A stretch of 64,000 nt of DNA from positions 72,943 to 136,942 of the forward strand of contig CATZCM010000002.1 of NCBI GenBank assembly GCA_958417225.1. Reading direction: 5' to 3'. Position numbers and translations under genes: made by a program. The notes under the pieces are model-generated. The model did no database searches, was not told the origin of the DNA, and saw nothing but the letters and a program-made list of their open reading frames with translations. Of the stretch, positions 9,139 through 18,235 are shown one piece after another (the first letter of the stretch is position 1; each line of letters opens with the position of its first letter). This DNA is from an uncultured Eubacteriales bacterium (GTDB lineage Bacteria; Bacillota; Clostridia; Oscillospirales; Acutalibacteraceae).

Positions 9139-9837
9139 TTAGATTTTCACTCCCAAATATTGATTTAGGTATTCTGTCCATTCAGGAACACTTTCCTCTT
9201 CAAATAAGTGATACAAGATATCCACAACAATTTGATATCTACTCTTAGCTTCATCTCTGCCGGAATCAGTCATCATCAAATCTCTTAATTTTAGTATTTT
9301 TTCAAATACATGATTTACACTACTTGCAGCGCATTTTGTAGTATTATATTCATTGGCTTTTATATTTTCAATAGGGAATATGTTTTTATTAAAAAATGGT
9401 TTTCCCTTTTTTAAGCTGTAAGTATAGGTTCTTAATATACCACATACACCTAAACTGTCACACATATCTGCATCTGAAACAACTTTACCTTCAATTGTTT
9501 TAGGTCGGATTCCTTTTAGTGATTTACTATAACCAATGCATTTTAATTCATCTAGTACTTGGTGTTGAATTTCTTTACTCACTTGGTAAGTATTCATAAT
9601 ATTTTTAGCATTTGTTAATTTTTCAGCATTTTTAGAGCCAAATAGTTTATAATCATCCACGTCGTGTAATAATGCAATTAAAGTAACTATGTTTTCATTA
9701 GCTTTTTCTTTGTGTGCGAATTTCAGTGATAGGTTTAGAACCCTGTTAACGTGATCTATACCATGACCTGAATTATCACTGTTTAGTATTTCAGTCACTT
9801 TCTGTTTGATATTATTTATTAATAATTTATCTATCAA
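9139..9837 (-). CDS. HD-domain metal-dependent phosphohydrolase
   Basis: A 232-residue protein of the HD superfamily. The metal-binding pattern is H29 in GHGIDHVNRV, H58-D59 in ALLHDVDD, and a later aspartate in VVSDADMCDSLG. Relatives of this size are uncharacterised phosphohydrolases in the YedJ/PF01966 group; the substrate cannot be told. The start is TTG 9837, with AAAGGGG about ten bases upstream and no ATG alternative nearby. It is followed closely by ogt on the same strand. Confidence 0.85.
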   Translation of the reverse strand: MIDKLLINNIKQKVTEILNSDNSGHGIDHVNRVLNLSLKFAHKEKANENIVTLIALLHDVDDYKLFGSKNAEKLTNAKNIMNTYQVSKEIQHQVLDELKCIGYSKSLKGIRPKTIEGKVVSDADMCDSLGVCGILRTYTYSLKKGKPFFNKNIFPIENIKANEYNTTKCAASSVNHVFEKILKLRDLMMTDSGRDEAKSRYQIVVDILYHLFEEESVPEWTEYLNQYLGVKI

Positions 9838-9932
9838 GTAGTACTACCCCTTTAATTTACTAAAGTAAAGAATTAATTTAAGTTGTTTGTTAATTACGGA
9901 AAACTGTTTCTAAAAAAACAATTCAAAATAAA

Positions 9933-9960
9933 AATCACATCGATATGCGTCGATATGATT
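9933..9960 (-). terminator. Terminator of the tRNA-Leu transcript
   Basis: An 11-bp stem (AATCATATCGA with TCGATGTGATT, one U-G pair) with loop CGCATA is followed by TTTTTATTTTG on the minus strand. Confidence 0.85.
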
Positions 9961-9988
9961 TGATACTGATACGAATAACCATTAGGGA

Positions 9989-10059
9989 CCTGAAGGCTGA
10001 AAACGCGAGCGTAAAAGAAAACAATTTACTTTTAGCTTCACACGCGAACTACCTCCAGG
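9989..10059 (-). ncRNA. Structured RNA trailer between tRNA-Leu and its terminator (unknown)
   Basis: Minus strand, directly downstream of tRNA-Leu. An outer 8-bp stem CCUGGAGG/CCUUCAGG (one G-U) encloses nested stems CGCG/CGCG, AGC/GCU and GUAAA/UUUAC. Just outside, CCAGG at the tRNA 3' end can instead pair with CCUGG, giving a mutually exclusive fold. I looked for the SRP RNA apical loop and for 6S and tmRNA features and saw none. It may be a processed small RNA or only a tRNA trailer. Confidence 0.4.
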
Positions 10060-10066
10060 TGCTACC

Positions 10067-10153
10067 TGGTGCGGATAACAGGACTTGAACCTGCAAGAAC
10101 TTGCGTTCACATGGACCTGAACCATGCGCGTCTGCCAATTCCGCCATATCCGC
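10067..10153 (-). tRNA. tRNA-Leu (anticodon CAG)
   Basis: 87 bases including the encoded CCA. The acceptor GCGGATA pairs with TATCCGC. The anticodon stem-loop CATGG-TTCAGGT-CCATG gives anticodon CAG. A long variable arm (GAACGCAAGTTC), typical of class II tRNA-Leu, and the T loop TTCAAGT are visible. Confidence 0.95.
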
Positions 10154-10371
10154 GTTTGATTTCAGTATATCATAATTTTTTCGCGTTGTCAATAGTTTTA
10201 AATTTTTTTGAGTTTTGTAGCTGTCAAATATATGTTACATTAACAATAAAAAATAATACATAGTTTTCCACAACACCTACTAATCACGACATAAAACAAA
10301 TTAAAATAAATATCAATAGTACATAGCATTCAATTTACTATATTTAACTTCGTATATCAAGTCTTAAAAAG

Positions 10372-10420
10372 TTGAGATCCTGCATTCCTTATGGGACAAA
10401 AAAGGAATGCAGGATCTCAA
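10372..10420 (-). terminator. Terminator of the Nif11-leader gene
   Basis: A perfect 17-bp stem (TTGAGATCCTGCATTCC and its complement) with a 15-base loop. On the minus strand it runs into a T-rich CTTTTTAAG, suiting the gene ending at 10507. The 10154-10371 stretch is AT-rich and otherwise holds nothing I recognise. Confidence 0.85.
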
Positions 10421-10506
10421 TTATAATCTGACTAATTCTTTGTTGTAAATAAAAAAATCAAAAACCTCACAAAGGCAGTCAACTTATTTTTACCTATTAA
10501 AAATTA

Positions 10507-12588
10507 TCATTTTAATGGGTTATTATACATATGACTCTCCATAATAGCTATTTCGAAATACAAGGATTCAATCTGATTACCGATAAATTCATATAAGGTT
10601 TTATTAATTTCATCAACGTCTGGATTAATTTTAGAACGAAGTTCCTTGTAAATTTTAATGGCCTCATCAACAGATTCTATTGTATTCAACTTGTATAGCT
10701 TTTTCGCCTTCAATATGGCAAAGATAGATTCAATACGATTAGTTAAATGTTCTTTTTGCTCTTTTGTTAAAGATGAGTTTAAAACTTTTTCTTTAAATTG
10801 TAATAAATTTTCTGAAGAATTATGAAGATATACAGTTCTTTCTTCCATAACAAAGATTTCTAACTCAACAAGTGCAGCGTTGAATTCCTTAAAGTCTTCC
10901 TCACTTTTTAATTTATTGCGCACCATTTTTTCTTCTATTGGAATGAATTTTCTTATAGGATCAACAAGATTACGGCTGCGTTCAAAGCAAAATTCTTTGT
11001 TTTTATAAATTTTAATAAGATCGTCAGATACTCTTTTCAACTCTTCAAAATCATCAGGATTAGCTGCAAATAAAGATTTTTCACTTAATTCACGCAAATC
11101 TTGTATATATTTAACATAATTAAACAAAAGATTTTTTTCTTCTTCTGAACAAGAACATGACTCAATATTTTTGTTAATCTGCTTCAAAAATTCATCGATC
11201 ACATTGAAAAATACATTGTTTTTCGATGAATCGTATTTGGGATCAAAATAAATAAAAGAAATAAACTCCTCAACGAACGTCTGACACAAATTTTTTACAC
11301 CATAAAAATCCGTAATGGGACCATCTGCAATTAAGCTTAAATTCTTTATAAATGATGGCAAGTGCTCAACTTGTACATTACGTTCTAAATTACTACAAAG
11401 GTCCCGTTTAAAATAAAGGCTCTCAGTATTAACAGAAAAATCAACAGGTTTAGCAGGTTTAACAGGTTCAACAGGTTCAACAGGTTTAGCAGGTGGTTTA
11501 AGTCGGTAATCTTTCTCATCATCAGAAGATCCCGTATCAGGTTCGGCAAATTCATCAATGTCATCGACGTCATCAGGGAGATGATGCCACGAATATCCCC
11601 CTTTCGGTATTCTTCGCTTTTGCTTTTGCTTTTGCTTTTGCTCTTCCTCCTCCTTTCTTTTTTGATATTCCTGTTTTTCTTCAATTTCTCGTTCTATCAA
11701 GAATTTTTTCCTATTCTCATACATCCTAATTACGTTTGAAGCCCTATTTTTTACCTTGGCATAAAAATCATGATAGAATACATCATCTAAAAGATTGTCT
11801 TTTTCAATTTGCTCATTTATAAGTTTAAATTGGTCTACTGCTGAAATAATGTTTATACAGCATAGTTTCATAAAAGCTTCACACATATATTTAGATATTT
11901 GTGTAGTCATATAGCTATCGTCTAATTTTTCTAAAAAGTTATATACGGACTTTATTTCTGCATAATTTCGGTAGTCGGTAATATATGACATTAAATCATA
12001 ATATGCTTTAGCCATTGTCTCAGAGGCCTTTGGAATGCTATCATTCGAAAGTATTTTAAATAAATTAGAAATTTCTGTATTCACTCCATATGTTTCGCTT
12101 GTTTCTTCGGTTGGGTTAGGTGTTTGAGTAATGGTACCAGTTTCAGCCTCTTCTGTACTTGGTGCTTGTTGCTCTTCAGTGCCCATCGCAGTATTAATAT
12201 TATCTACTGTTTCTGTTTGAGATTGATCTGTCTGTTGTTTTGTTAAGCATTTTGTACCTGTAGCACCTGTACTTGGTATGTATACAGAACTAAAAAGCAT
12301 TAGTGAAACTAATCCGCCTAAAAATAGATCTTTGCTTAAAGCTCCTCCAGAAATGTTTTCTAAGTCCGTATCGCTAAGTGCTTTGTTTACTTGTTTTTCA
12401 TATTCCATCAATTCATCAGTCGTAAAATTCATACCCATTTTACGGCTAAGTGGAATTATTTCATCCTCTATAATTTTTCTTAGATCCTCCTCATTTTTTA
12501 TCTGTTGAATTTTTTCCTTTAGAATTGGTTTTAAGTTACCACTTTGTTCTAGTTTTTTGTAAAACTCACTGATTTTTTTACTTTCCAT
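10507..12588 (-). CDS. Large exported protein with Nif11-type double-glycine leader
   Basis: A 693-residue protein of unknown function. Residues 1-82 resemble a Nif11/double-glycine peptide leader: an amphipathic helical region beginning FYKKLEQSGNL and ending LSDTDLENISGGA. Cleavage after GG by a peptidase-containing ABC transporter would be expected. A hydrophobic stretch follows (DLFLGGLVSLMLFSSVY), then a Gln/Thr/Glu-rich linker, a helical domain, a charged EEEQKQKQKQKR segment near residue 320, a proline-rich PAKPVEPVEP repeat near 370, and a long helical C-terminal half. No catalytic motif is apparent. TAAGGAGG precedes ATG 12588. Such leaders normally sit on short natural-product precursors; on a protein this long the signal is unusual. 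No transporter or maturase gene is nearby. Confidence 0.75.
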   Translation of the reverse strand: MESKKISEFYKKLEQSGNLKPILKEKIQQIKNEEDLRKIIEDEIIPLSRKMGMNFTTDELMEYEKQVNKALSDTDLENISGGALSKDLFLGGLVSLMLFSSVYIPSTGATGTKCLTKQQTDQSQTETVDNINTAMGTEEQQAPSTEEAETGTITQTPNPTEETSETYGVNTEISNLFKILSNDSIPKASETMAKAYYDLMSYITDYRNYAEIKSVYNFLEKLDDSYMTTQISKYMCEAFMKLCCINIISAVDQFKLINEQIEKDNLLDDVFYHDFYAKVKNRASNVIRMYENRKKFLIEREIEEKQEYQKRKEEEEQKQKQKQKRRIPKGGYSWHHLPDDVDDIDEFAEPDTGSSDDEKDYRLKPPAKPVEPVEPVKPAKPVDFSVNTESLYFKRDLCSNLERNVQVEHLPSFIKNLSLIADGPITDFYGVKNLCQTFVEEFISFIYFDPKYDSSKNNVFFNVIDEFLKQINKNIESCSCSEEEKNLLFNYVKYIQDLRELSEKSLFAANPDDFEELKRVSDDLIKIYKNKEFCFERSRNLVDPIRKFIPIEEKMVRNKLKSEEDFKEFNAALVELEIFVMEERTVYLHNSSENLLQFKEKVLNSSLTKEQKEHLTNRIESIFAILKAKKLYKLNTIESVDEAIKIYKELRSKINPDVDEINKTLYEFIGNQIESLYFEIAIMESHMYNNPLK

Positions 12589-12625
12589 TCTTAAAAAACC
12601 TCCTTATAATTTTATTTGTATTAAT

Positions 12626-12654
12626 ATTATACAATATATTTTTAAGCAAATCAA
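12626..12654 (-). promoter_or_regulatory. Sigma-A promoter of the Nif11-leader gene
   Basis: On the minus strand, TTGATT and TATAAT are separated by 17 bases, about 38 bases before the start codon. Confidence 0.7.
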
Positions 12655-12679
12655 TACTTTTTTGAAAAAATTTAATTTT

Positions 12680-13803
12680 CTAAATTGCAATATCAAATAG
12701 GACACTTTTGAAAATAAAATCAGAGCAGCGATAATTAAAAATTTTACGCGGTAAATTATTAATCCAATGTTCGACAAAAGAAATCTGTTCATCAGAGACG
12801 GAATCAAAAGATCTACCTTTTGGGAAAAATCTGCGAACAAGCGAATTTTGCTTTTCGTTGGTACCTCTTTCATAAGAGGAATACGGGTGTGCGTAATACA
12901 CTTTTGTTGATTTGGGCAGGTGTTTGCCTAAATCAACAAATTCGCTACCGTTATCACTTGTGACAGATTCAAATACGGTTTCAAAGTTCTTTCCATAGCT
13001 TTGGGGAATCTTTTCAAGTCCAATACGTACGGCCTCACTGTTTCGAGAGTGAATCTTTACAAGATGACGTTTTCGTGTCAGTCTTTCGTCAAGTGTCAGT
13101 AGTATTGAGGAAGACTCTTTTTTGCCTACTATGGTATCTATCCTCGCAATGCCAGAATTCAGTACGATTGTTGATTTCTTCGAGGCGTTCTTCAATGCTT
13201 GTTTCAAGGATTCTTTTGTTTTTGTTGTTTCTGTTTGTTTGAATTTTTTTTTACTTTCAGCTGCAAATCAATGTTTCTGACCTTCAGCAGTTTCTTGTCG
13301 TTATAGTTGTATGATGTTTTGGTGCTTATGGTTCTTTCAAATCGACCGCTAAACTTCGTTTTTTCGCAGATTGTGTCCGACGACAGTTTGTTTGCAAGTA
13401 TTTGCTGTTCCGTATAGCACACAAAGTTATAGGGATAGGTCAGTTTCTTTTGTGAACAGTTGTTGCAATTGTATTCCTCATATACTTGCTGTCTACATTT
13501 CAAGGATATTTCTAGTATCTTTTCAGATTTGTACCCAGCTGTTCTATTGTTTCTCGCCTCAACTCATTGTACAAAGTAAAGCGCGATATTTTTACTATTT
13601 TGGCAATTTATGCTTTTGAACATCGCTGACATAGCAATATTTCTATTTGGACTCATTTTTCTCGTGTTAAGTGTTAGAATTTCTTTTGAGGAATATTTTT
13701 CTTGTATCATAGCGAACCCCCGTGACTTTTTGGTTGTGGTTATTTCAATTATACCACGTCTGCTATGACTTTTTCTATGTGTCCTATTTAATTTTACAAT
13801 CAA
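12680..13803 (-). pseudogene. IS30-like transposase, broken by frameshifts
   Basis: Three minus-strand fragments in different frames make up one transposase. The N-terminal fragment (13564-13803) is the helix-turn-helix side, rich in Lys/Ser. The middle fragment (13204-13503) has a Cys-rich stretch (YNCNNCSQKK). The C-terminal fragment (12680-13207) is the DDE domain: DTIVG with the first Asp, VTSDNGSEF with the second, and HPYSSYERGTNEKQN with the glutamate. The last fragment reads on through the terminal repeat to a stop at 12680. At least two frameshifts and the lost N-terminal continuity make it inactive unless complemented by another copy. Confidence 0.85.
12695..13789 (-). mobile_element. 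Remnant IS30-family insertion sequence
   Basis: The terminal sequences AAATAGGACAC (12695-12705) and GTGTCCTATTT (13779-13789) form an 11-bp perfect inverted repeat of the kind that ends IS30 elements. They enclose about 1.1 kb containing a broken IS30-like transposase. The element lies between the Nif11-leader gene and the secreted-protein mosaic and may have helped to seed rearrangement there. Confidence 0.8.
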
Positions 13804-13955
13804 TTTAAATAAAATTTCAATTGATATTGTACATTATAATAAAATCCATGTACGACTCATATCATCAAACTATTTGATTACTATTTCAAAAAAATTAATT
13901 TCATTGATTTTGTTAATAATTACAAAGCTGATACCAGTATTTTTGAATTTTAACC

Positions 13956-13984
13956 TTGACATTCTATTTGCTTTTTGATATACT
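13956..13984 (+). promoter_or_regulatory. Cassette promoter 1 (secreted-protein family)
   Basis: TTGACA-17 bases-TATACT, about 75 bases before ATG 14058. The same promoter, with a conserved GTTAATAATT-like block upstream, recurs before 16082, 19707, 22505 and (minus strand) 49556. Confidence 0.8.
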
Positions 13985-14057
13985 ATAATTAGTTGTCAAC
14001 CAGAATACTTACGGCAACAAATTTAATTTTTTAAATTATTAAGGAGGATTTGGTCCT

Positions 14058-14684
14058 ATGAAACGATCAAAAAATACAGTAAAAAATAAACTTATTGCTA
14101 CATTAATGCTCGGGCTTACAATTACAGTAAACGCAACAACTTTAAATGTTGGTGCAATGTATTCTAGTAAAGCAGGCGCTCGAGAGGCAACCATTGCAGC
14201 ATACCGCTCAGTCCGTTCACCACGTTTCTACCTAAGTACAAAAGAACAAGACGAAATCCAACAAGTTGTAAAGGCAATTTTATCAATGATGATAAACCCA
14301 TCAACAAGTAATGTTGCATTGGTAAAAAAACTTTACGATAAAACTACTGATTACACAGTTGCTGAACTTTTATATTATTATTTGTTAGATATAAAAAATA
14401 AACAAAAGCTACCTATACTTAGTGATTTACAAGTCCCAATAAGAAAGGTCACTAGATATTCAAGGTTATCGGGAATGGGGGATTCATTAAAAAGTATCAT
14501 AAGCGCTGTACTTAAAGTGAAAAGTAGTCCATTAAAAGAAAATGCCCCTAGTATGATATCTTTTTATAACAGTGCTGAATTTATCGAAAAGACCATTATA
14601 TACAATCAAATGCTCTCTTTAGCAAAAGAGGACAATATATGTGCAATTTATGTTTTAAGAAGTATATCTGTTCCTTTGCCATAA
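14058..14684 (+). CDS. Secreted helical-domain protein, truncated form
   Basis: 208 residues. The N-terminal signal peptide (MKRSKNTVKNKLIATLMLGL, cleavage near AMYSS) is nearly the same as in the PTPs downstream. The mature part is one helical domain: ILSMMINPSTSNVALVKKLY, AELLYYYLLDIKNKQK, a region with GDSLKSIISAVLKV, and EKTIIYNQMLSLAKED. The same domain occurs twice in the intact 398-residue paralog at 48360-49556, so this gene appears to be the first half of a two-domain ancestor. A decayed second domain follows it. AAGGAGGATTTGG precedes the ATG. Function unknown; the signal peptide and family context suggest a secreted host-directed factor (inference). Confidence 0.75.
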   Translation: MKRSKNTVKNKLIATLMLGLTITVNATTLNVGAMYSSKAGAREATIAAYRSVRSPRFYLSTKEQDEIQQVVKAILSMMINPSTSNVALVKKLYDKTTDYTVAELLYYYLLDIKNKQKLPILSDLQVPIRKVTRYSRLSGMGDSLKSIISAVLKVKSSPLKENAPSMISFYNSAEFIEKTIIYNQMLSLAKEDNICAIYVLRSISVPLP

Positions 14685-14819
14685 ACGTTCAAACCTTCTG
14701 AAATAACTCCAGTTAGATGACCACCTTGCAGGTTACAACCTCCCGTGGAAGCACCTTATCACTTTTCATTATCAGCTAAACTAATACATTGTCAACATAC
14801 TACAAGCTCAGTCCCAACT

Positions 14820-15213
14820 GTTATCTAAAAACAGATAGAGATCCATAGTGAACTCGATATGGCAATACAAATAATTTTATCAAAATGATGAATCCAATAA
14901 CAGGTAACATTGCCTCGGAAAAAGAACTCTACCTGAACTTGATGATTTAACACCTTTGTTAAAAAACATTGTTTCATTGATATCACAGTTTATTTAAACT
15001 TAGTAGACCAATTTGAATGCTTCATGTACGTTTGGTATGTACATAGAAAATAGTCCAACAGAAGGTAATGTTTGCAAAATGATAAATATTTATAGAAATT
15101 TTGGTCGTAAAACTAGATTTATTATATACGCTTTGATGAACAACTTGGCAAAAAACGGGAACTCAGTGGTAAAGGGAGTTTTAAAATATATAGTTCATCT
15201 TATTTTTGATTGA
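14820..15213 (+). pseudogene. Decayed second helical domain of the 14058 gene
   Basis: Pieces in several frames match the second domain of the 48360-49556 protein. Around 14870-14960 it reads as ILSxMMNPITGNIASEKELY followed by LPELDDL. From 15013 to 15213 (ends VKGVLKYI) it has MYIENSPTEGN, where the intact copy has YDIESNPTEKN, and YRNFGRKTRFIIYALMNNL, where the intact copy has YSQFNYYTKIIIYNQMFAL. Frameshifts and a missing link to the first domain mean it is not translated as a unit. Confidence 0.7.
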
Positions 15214-15332
15214 TCTATAAACTATTCTTTTGAATAGTCAGAAAAATAAAAAAACAAGTATTTAACTAAAAAAATAACTATCAATTTCTTATAACTCTGT
15301 ACATAAAAGTTAATCTAACCATAAGTAATGCG

Positions 15333-15377
15333 AAAACCTGTACCGCATGAATTATATATTCACGTGATGCAGGTTTT
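15333..15377 (+). terminator. Terminator of the 14058 unit (cassette type)
   Basis: AAAACCTGtaCCGCATGAAT pairs, with a few wobbles and mismatches, to ATTCACGTGATGCAGGTTTT. The same hairpin recurs at 18945, 21730, 48213 and 50272. Confidence 0.7.
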
Positions 15378-15960
15378 CCGTTTGTTATCTCACTATGCAC
15401 AGTTTTTCACTTAAACAACCTAATCAATCAACCATCTCTTATATTCTAAGTTTTGCCGTTTTTATTATCAGATAGCTTTTACTTTTAATGAAATCAGCTG
15501 CTCAAATACATCATACCTTCTTTTATCTTCACTATTTTCTAATATCTAAACAAAATCTCCACAACACATTTTATTTTACACGAACCTTTTGTCCCAACTC
15601 CGAATAAAAATCCCCTCTGATAAATCTACAACAATCTTTTATTCCCAATACTTAACGAATGTTAACTTAACTAAAAAATCAACAAATATGGCCTAGTCAA
15701 TAACGTATTATGAACCCAATTAAATTTCATTACTCAAATCAATCTATAGATTACGTATTCAGCGTCACCTCATTGTAATTATTGTAACGGAATTTGTTGT
15801 GGGAATCTTCAAGCAAAATCTTGATTGATATTATGCAATTATAATATTTTTTTGTGTGATTTATGCTTTTTATGTTATTTAATTATTATTTTAAAACAAC
15901 GATAATTTGATAGATTTGTTAATAATTTCGAAATTGACATCATTTTTTTTGAAAACCCCC

Positions 15961-15989
15961 TTGACATTCTACTTGTTTTTTGATATAAT
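15961..15989 (+). promoter_or_regulatory. Cassette promoter 2
   Basis: Consensus TTGACA-17 bases-TATAAT, about 93 bases before ATG 16082. Confidence 0.85.
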
Positions 15990-16081
15990 ATAATCAGTAA
16001 TCAACCAAAACACCTACAACAACATAATAAAAGTACAAAAACAAATTTAATTTTTTTAATTATCAAGGAGGATTTAATCTT

Positions 16082-18235
16082 ATGAAACACTCAAAAAACA
16101 CAGTAAAAAGTAAACTTATTTCAACCTTAGCATTCGGATTCATAATTGCAGGTAGTGTAATAAATTCAAATGTTAAGGCAATGTTGCCTAGCAGAACAGA
16201 TGTTCTTGCAGACACATACCTACTTACAACAAACCCCGATGAGCAAGAATTCAGCCAAATTCAAGCTACTTCTAAAAAAAGAACAAGTATATTTGATTGT
16301 AGTAGAGACAGATATAAAGACATAGGTTCCGTAGGCCGACAAAACTCTAAAAGAACGTCATACGTAGAGAAAGAATACATTACAAAAAACAGAAACGTAA
16401 TTAACGCTAGTAAAATTGTTAAAGAAACCATTGGTGGTAAAAAATTCTCTATCATCGCTACGCAAGCACCCATGGAATCAACAATTGACGCATTCTGGGA
16501 TTTGATTTTTTATGGCAAGCATGTAAATGACATTGTTGTACTTGGCAACCCATGGATTAATCCTGATACACCTAATTCATCCATTCAAGACTATTGGAGT
16601 CCTAAAGCTATACTTAAAAGTCATAAATATGAAATTGCTTGCAAAATTAAACTTATATCTAAATCCGCAAATAAATCTGTTGTAACTATTACTGATAAAT
16701 TAACTGGTAGATCTAAAGTTGTCAACATTTACAATTATTTTGCTTGGCCGAAGATGGGATTGCCAACAAGAACTTATGATTTTATTAACTTTGTTTCTAT
16801 GTTCAAAAATACAAGAAAATTAGTTGTGCATTGTAGCGCAGGCACAGGTAGAACAGGTACATTCTCAGCATGCTTGGAAGTGTTGCGAAAAGGAGCAGAG
16901 AACGTGAACGTAAAAGATATAGTTATGCAAATGAGAACTCATCGTACATTGATGGTACAAAACCTAGAACAATACTCATTTGTAAAAGAATATCAAAAGC
17001 ATCATGCACCTATTGCAAGCACTCAAAAAACTCTTAGAAAATCACATCGCCAAAAACCATTAGCTTCTAAATTAACACGCCGTCAACCTGTTGCGAACAC
17101 ATCAGCCCTTAATGAAACATTTAACCCAAACCCATTAGCAATGTCTAGAGCAGCGGGTAGTACACTTTCTGGCATGCCAAACTCACTTGAACAATCACGT
17201 TTCCCAATACCATTAACCCGTCTATCAACACGCCGTCAATCTGCTGTTAACACATCAGCCCTTAATGAAACATCTAACCCAAATCCATTAACAGTGTCTA
17301 GAGCAACAGGTAGTACACTTTCTGACATGTCAACCCTTACACAATCACGTTTTCCAAAACCATTAACTCGTCCATCAATACGCCGTCAATCTGCTGTTAA
17401 CACATCAGCCCTTAATGAAACATCTAACCCAAATCCATTAACAGTGTCTAGAACAATAGGTAGTGCACTTTCTGACATGTCAACCCTTACACAATCACGT
17501 TTTCCAAAACCATTAACCCGTCCATCAATACGCCGTCAACCTGTTGCGAACACATCAGCCCTTAATGAAACATTTAACCCAAATCCATTAACAGTGTCTA
17601 GAGCAACAGGTAGTACACTTTCTGACATGTCGAACCCACTTGCACAATCACGTTTTCCAATGCCATTAACCCGTCCATCAACACGCCGTCAACCTGTTGC
17701 GAACACATCAGCCCTTAATGAAACATTTAACCAAAACCCATTAGCAGTGTCTAGAGCAGCAGGTAGTACACTTTCTGACATGTCGAACCCACTTGCACAA
17801 TCACGTTTTCCAAAACCATTAACCCGTCCATCAACACGCCGTCAACCTGCTGCGAACACATCAGCCCTTAATGAAACATTTAACCCTAACCCATTAGCAA
17901 TGTCTAGGGCAGCAGGTAGTATACTTTCTGGCATGCCAAACCCCATTGAACAATCACATTTCCCAAAACCATTAAGACGTCCATCAACACGCCATCAACC
18001 TGCTGCGAGCACATCAGCCCTTAATGAAACATTTAACCCTAATCCATTAGCAATGTCTAGGGCAGCAAGTAGTACACTTTCTGACATGCCGAACCCACTT
18101 GCACAATCACGTTTCCCAAAACCATTAAGACGTCCATCAATACGCCGTCAACCTGTTGCGAGCACATCAGCCCTTAATGAAACATTTAACCAAAACCCAT
18201 TAACAATATCTAGATCCCCATTGCAGTTGTCTTAA
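16082..18235 (+). CDS. Secreted classical tyrosine-phosphatase-like protein with 51-residue tandem repeats; WPD acid replaced
   Basis: 717 residues. A signal peptide covers about residues 1-33. Residues 65-305 are a eukaryote-type classical PTP domain: SRDRYKDIGSV, INASKI, ATQAPMESTIDAFWDLI, the P-loop HCSAGTGRTG (C251, R257) and the Q-loop MVQNLEQYSF. The WPD loop reads WPKMG (residues 222-226), whereas both paralogs have WPDHG. The general acid is therefore lysine, which predicts poor catalysis or substrate trapping. From residue 332 on there are seven full and one partial 50-51-residue repeats (RRQPVANTSALNETFNPNPL type) with no known fold. AAGGAGG precedes the ATG. The reading frame stops inside repeat 8 and further repeat sequence continues to about 18330, so the end has been shortened by a frameshift. 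Confidence 0.85.
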   Translation: MKHSKNTVKSKLISTLAFGFIIAGSVINSNVKAMLPSRTDVLADTYLLTTNPDEQEFSQIQATSKKRTSIFDCSRDRYKDIGSVGRQNSKRTSYVEKEYITKNRNVINASKIVKETIGGKKFSIIATQAPMESTIDAFWDLIFYGKHVNDIVVLGNPWINPDTPNSSIQDYWSPKAILKSHKYEIACKIKLISKSANKSVVTITDKLTGRSKVVNIYNYFAWPKMGLPTRTYDFINFVSMFKNTRKLVVHCSAGTGRTGTFSACLEVLRKGAENVNVKDIVMQMRTHRTLMVQNLEQYSFVKEYQKHHAPIASTQKTLRKSHRQKPLASKLTRRQPVANTSALNETFNPNPLAMSRAAGSTLSGMPNSLEQSRFPIPLTRLSTRRQSAVNTSALNETSNPNPLTVSRATGSTLSDMSTLTQSRFPKPLTRPSIRRQSAVNTSALNETSNPNPLTVSRTIGSALSDMSTLTQSRFPKPLTRPSIRRQPVANTSALNETFNPNPLTVSRATGSTLSDMSNPLAQSRFPMPLTRPSTRRQPVANTSALNETFNQNPLAVSRAAGSTLSDMSNPLAQSRFPKPLTRPSTRRQPAANTSALNETFNPNPLAMSRAAGSILSGMPNPIEQSHFPKPLRRPSTRHQPAASTSALNETFNPNPLAMSRAASSTLSDMPNPLAQSRFPKPLRRPSIRRQPVASTSALNETFNQNPLTISRSPLQLS

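Larger units (their letters stand above)
15271..16081 (+). repeat. Long direct repeat, copy A (intergenic/promoter block)
   Basis: About 810 bases nearly identical to 18882-19706. The clearest difference is a 12-base insertion in copy B (after the shared CAGATAGCTTTTACT block). It spans a terminator hairpin, a non-coding stretch without visible genes, the cassette promoter and the RBS. A diverged inverted copy lies at 49557-50330. Confidence 0.9.

Noticed and set aside
9933..10059. Trailer RNA as SRP RNA, 6S RNA or tmRNA
   Set aside because: The conserved SRP apical loop, the 6S central bubble and tmRNA tRNA-like ends are all missing.
13371..13619. Open frame on the + strand across the IS30 remnant
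   Set aside because: It is antisense to transposase fragments, and no start signal is present.
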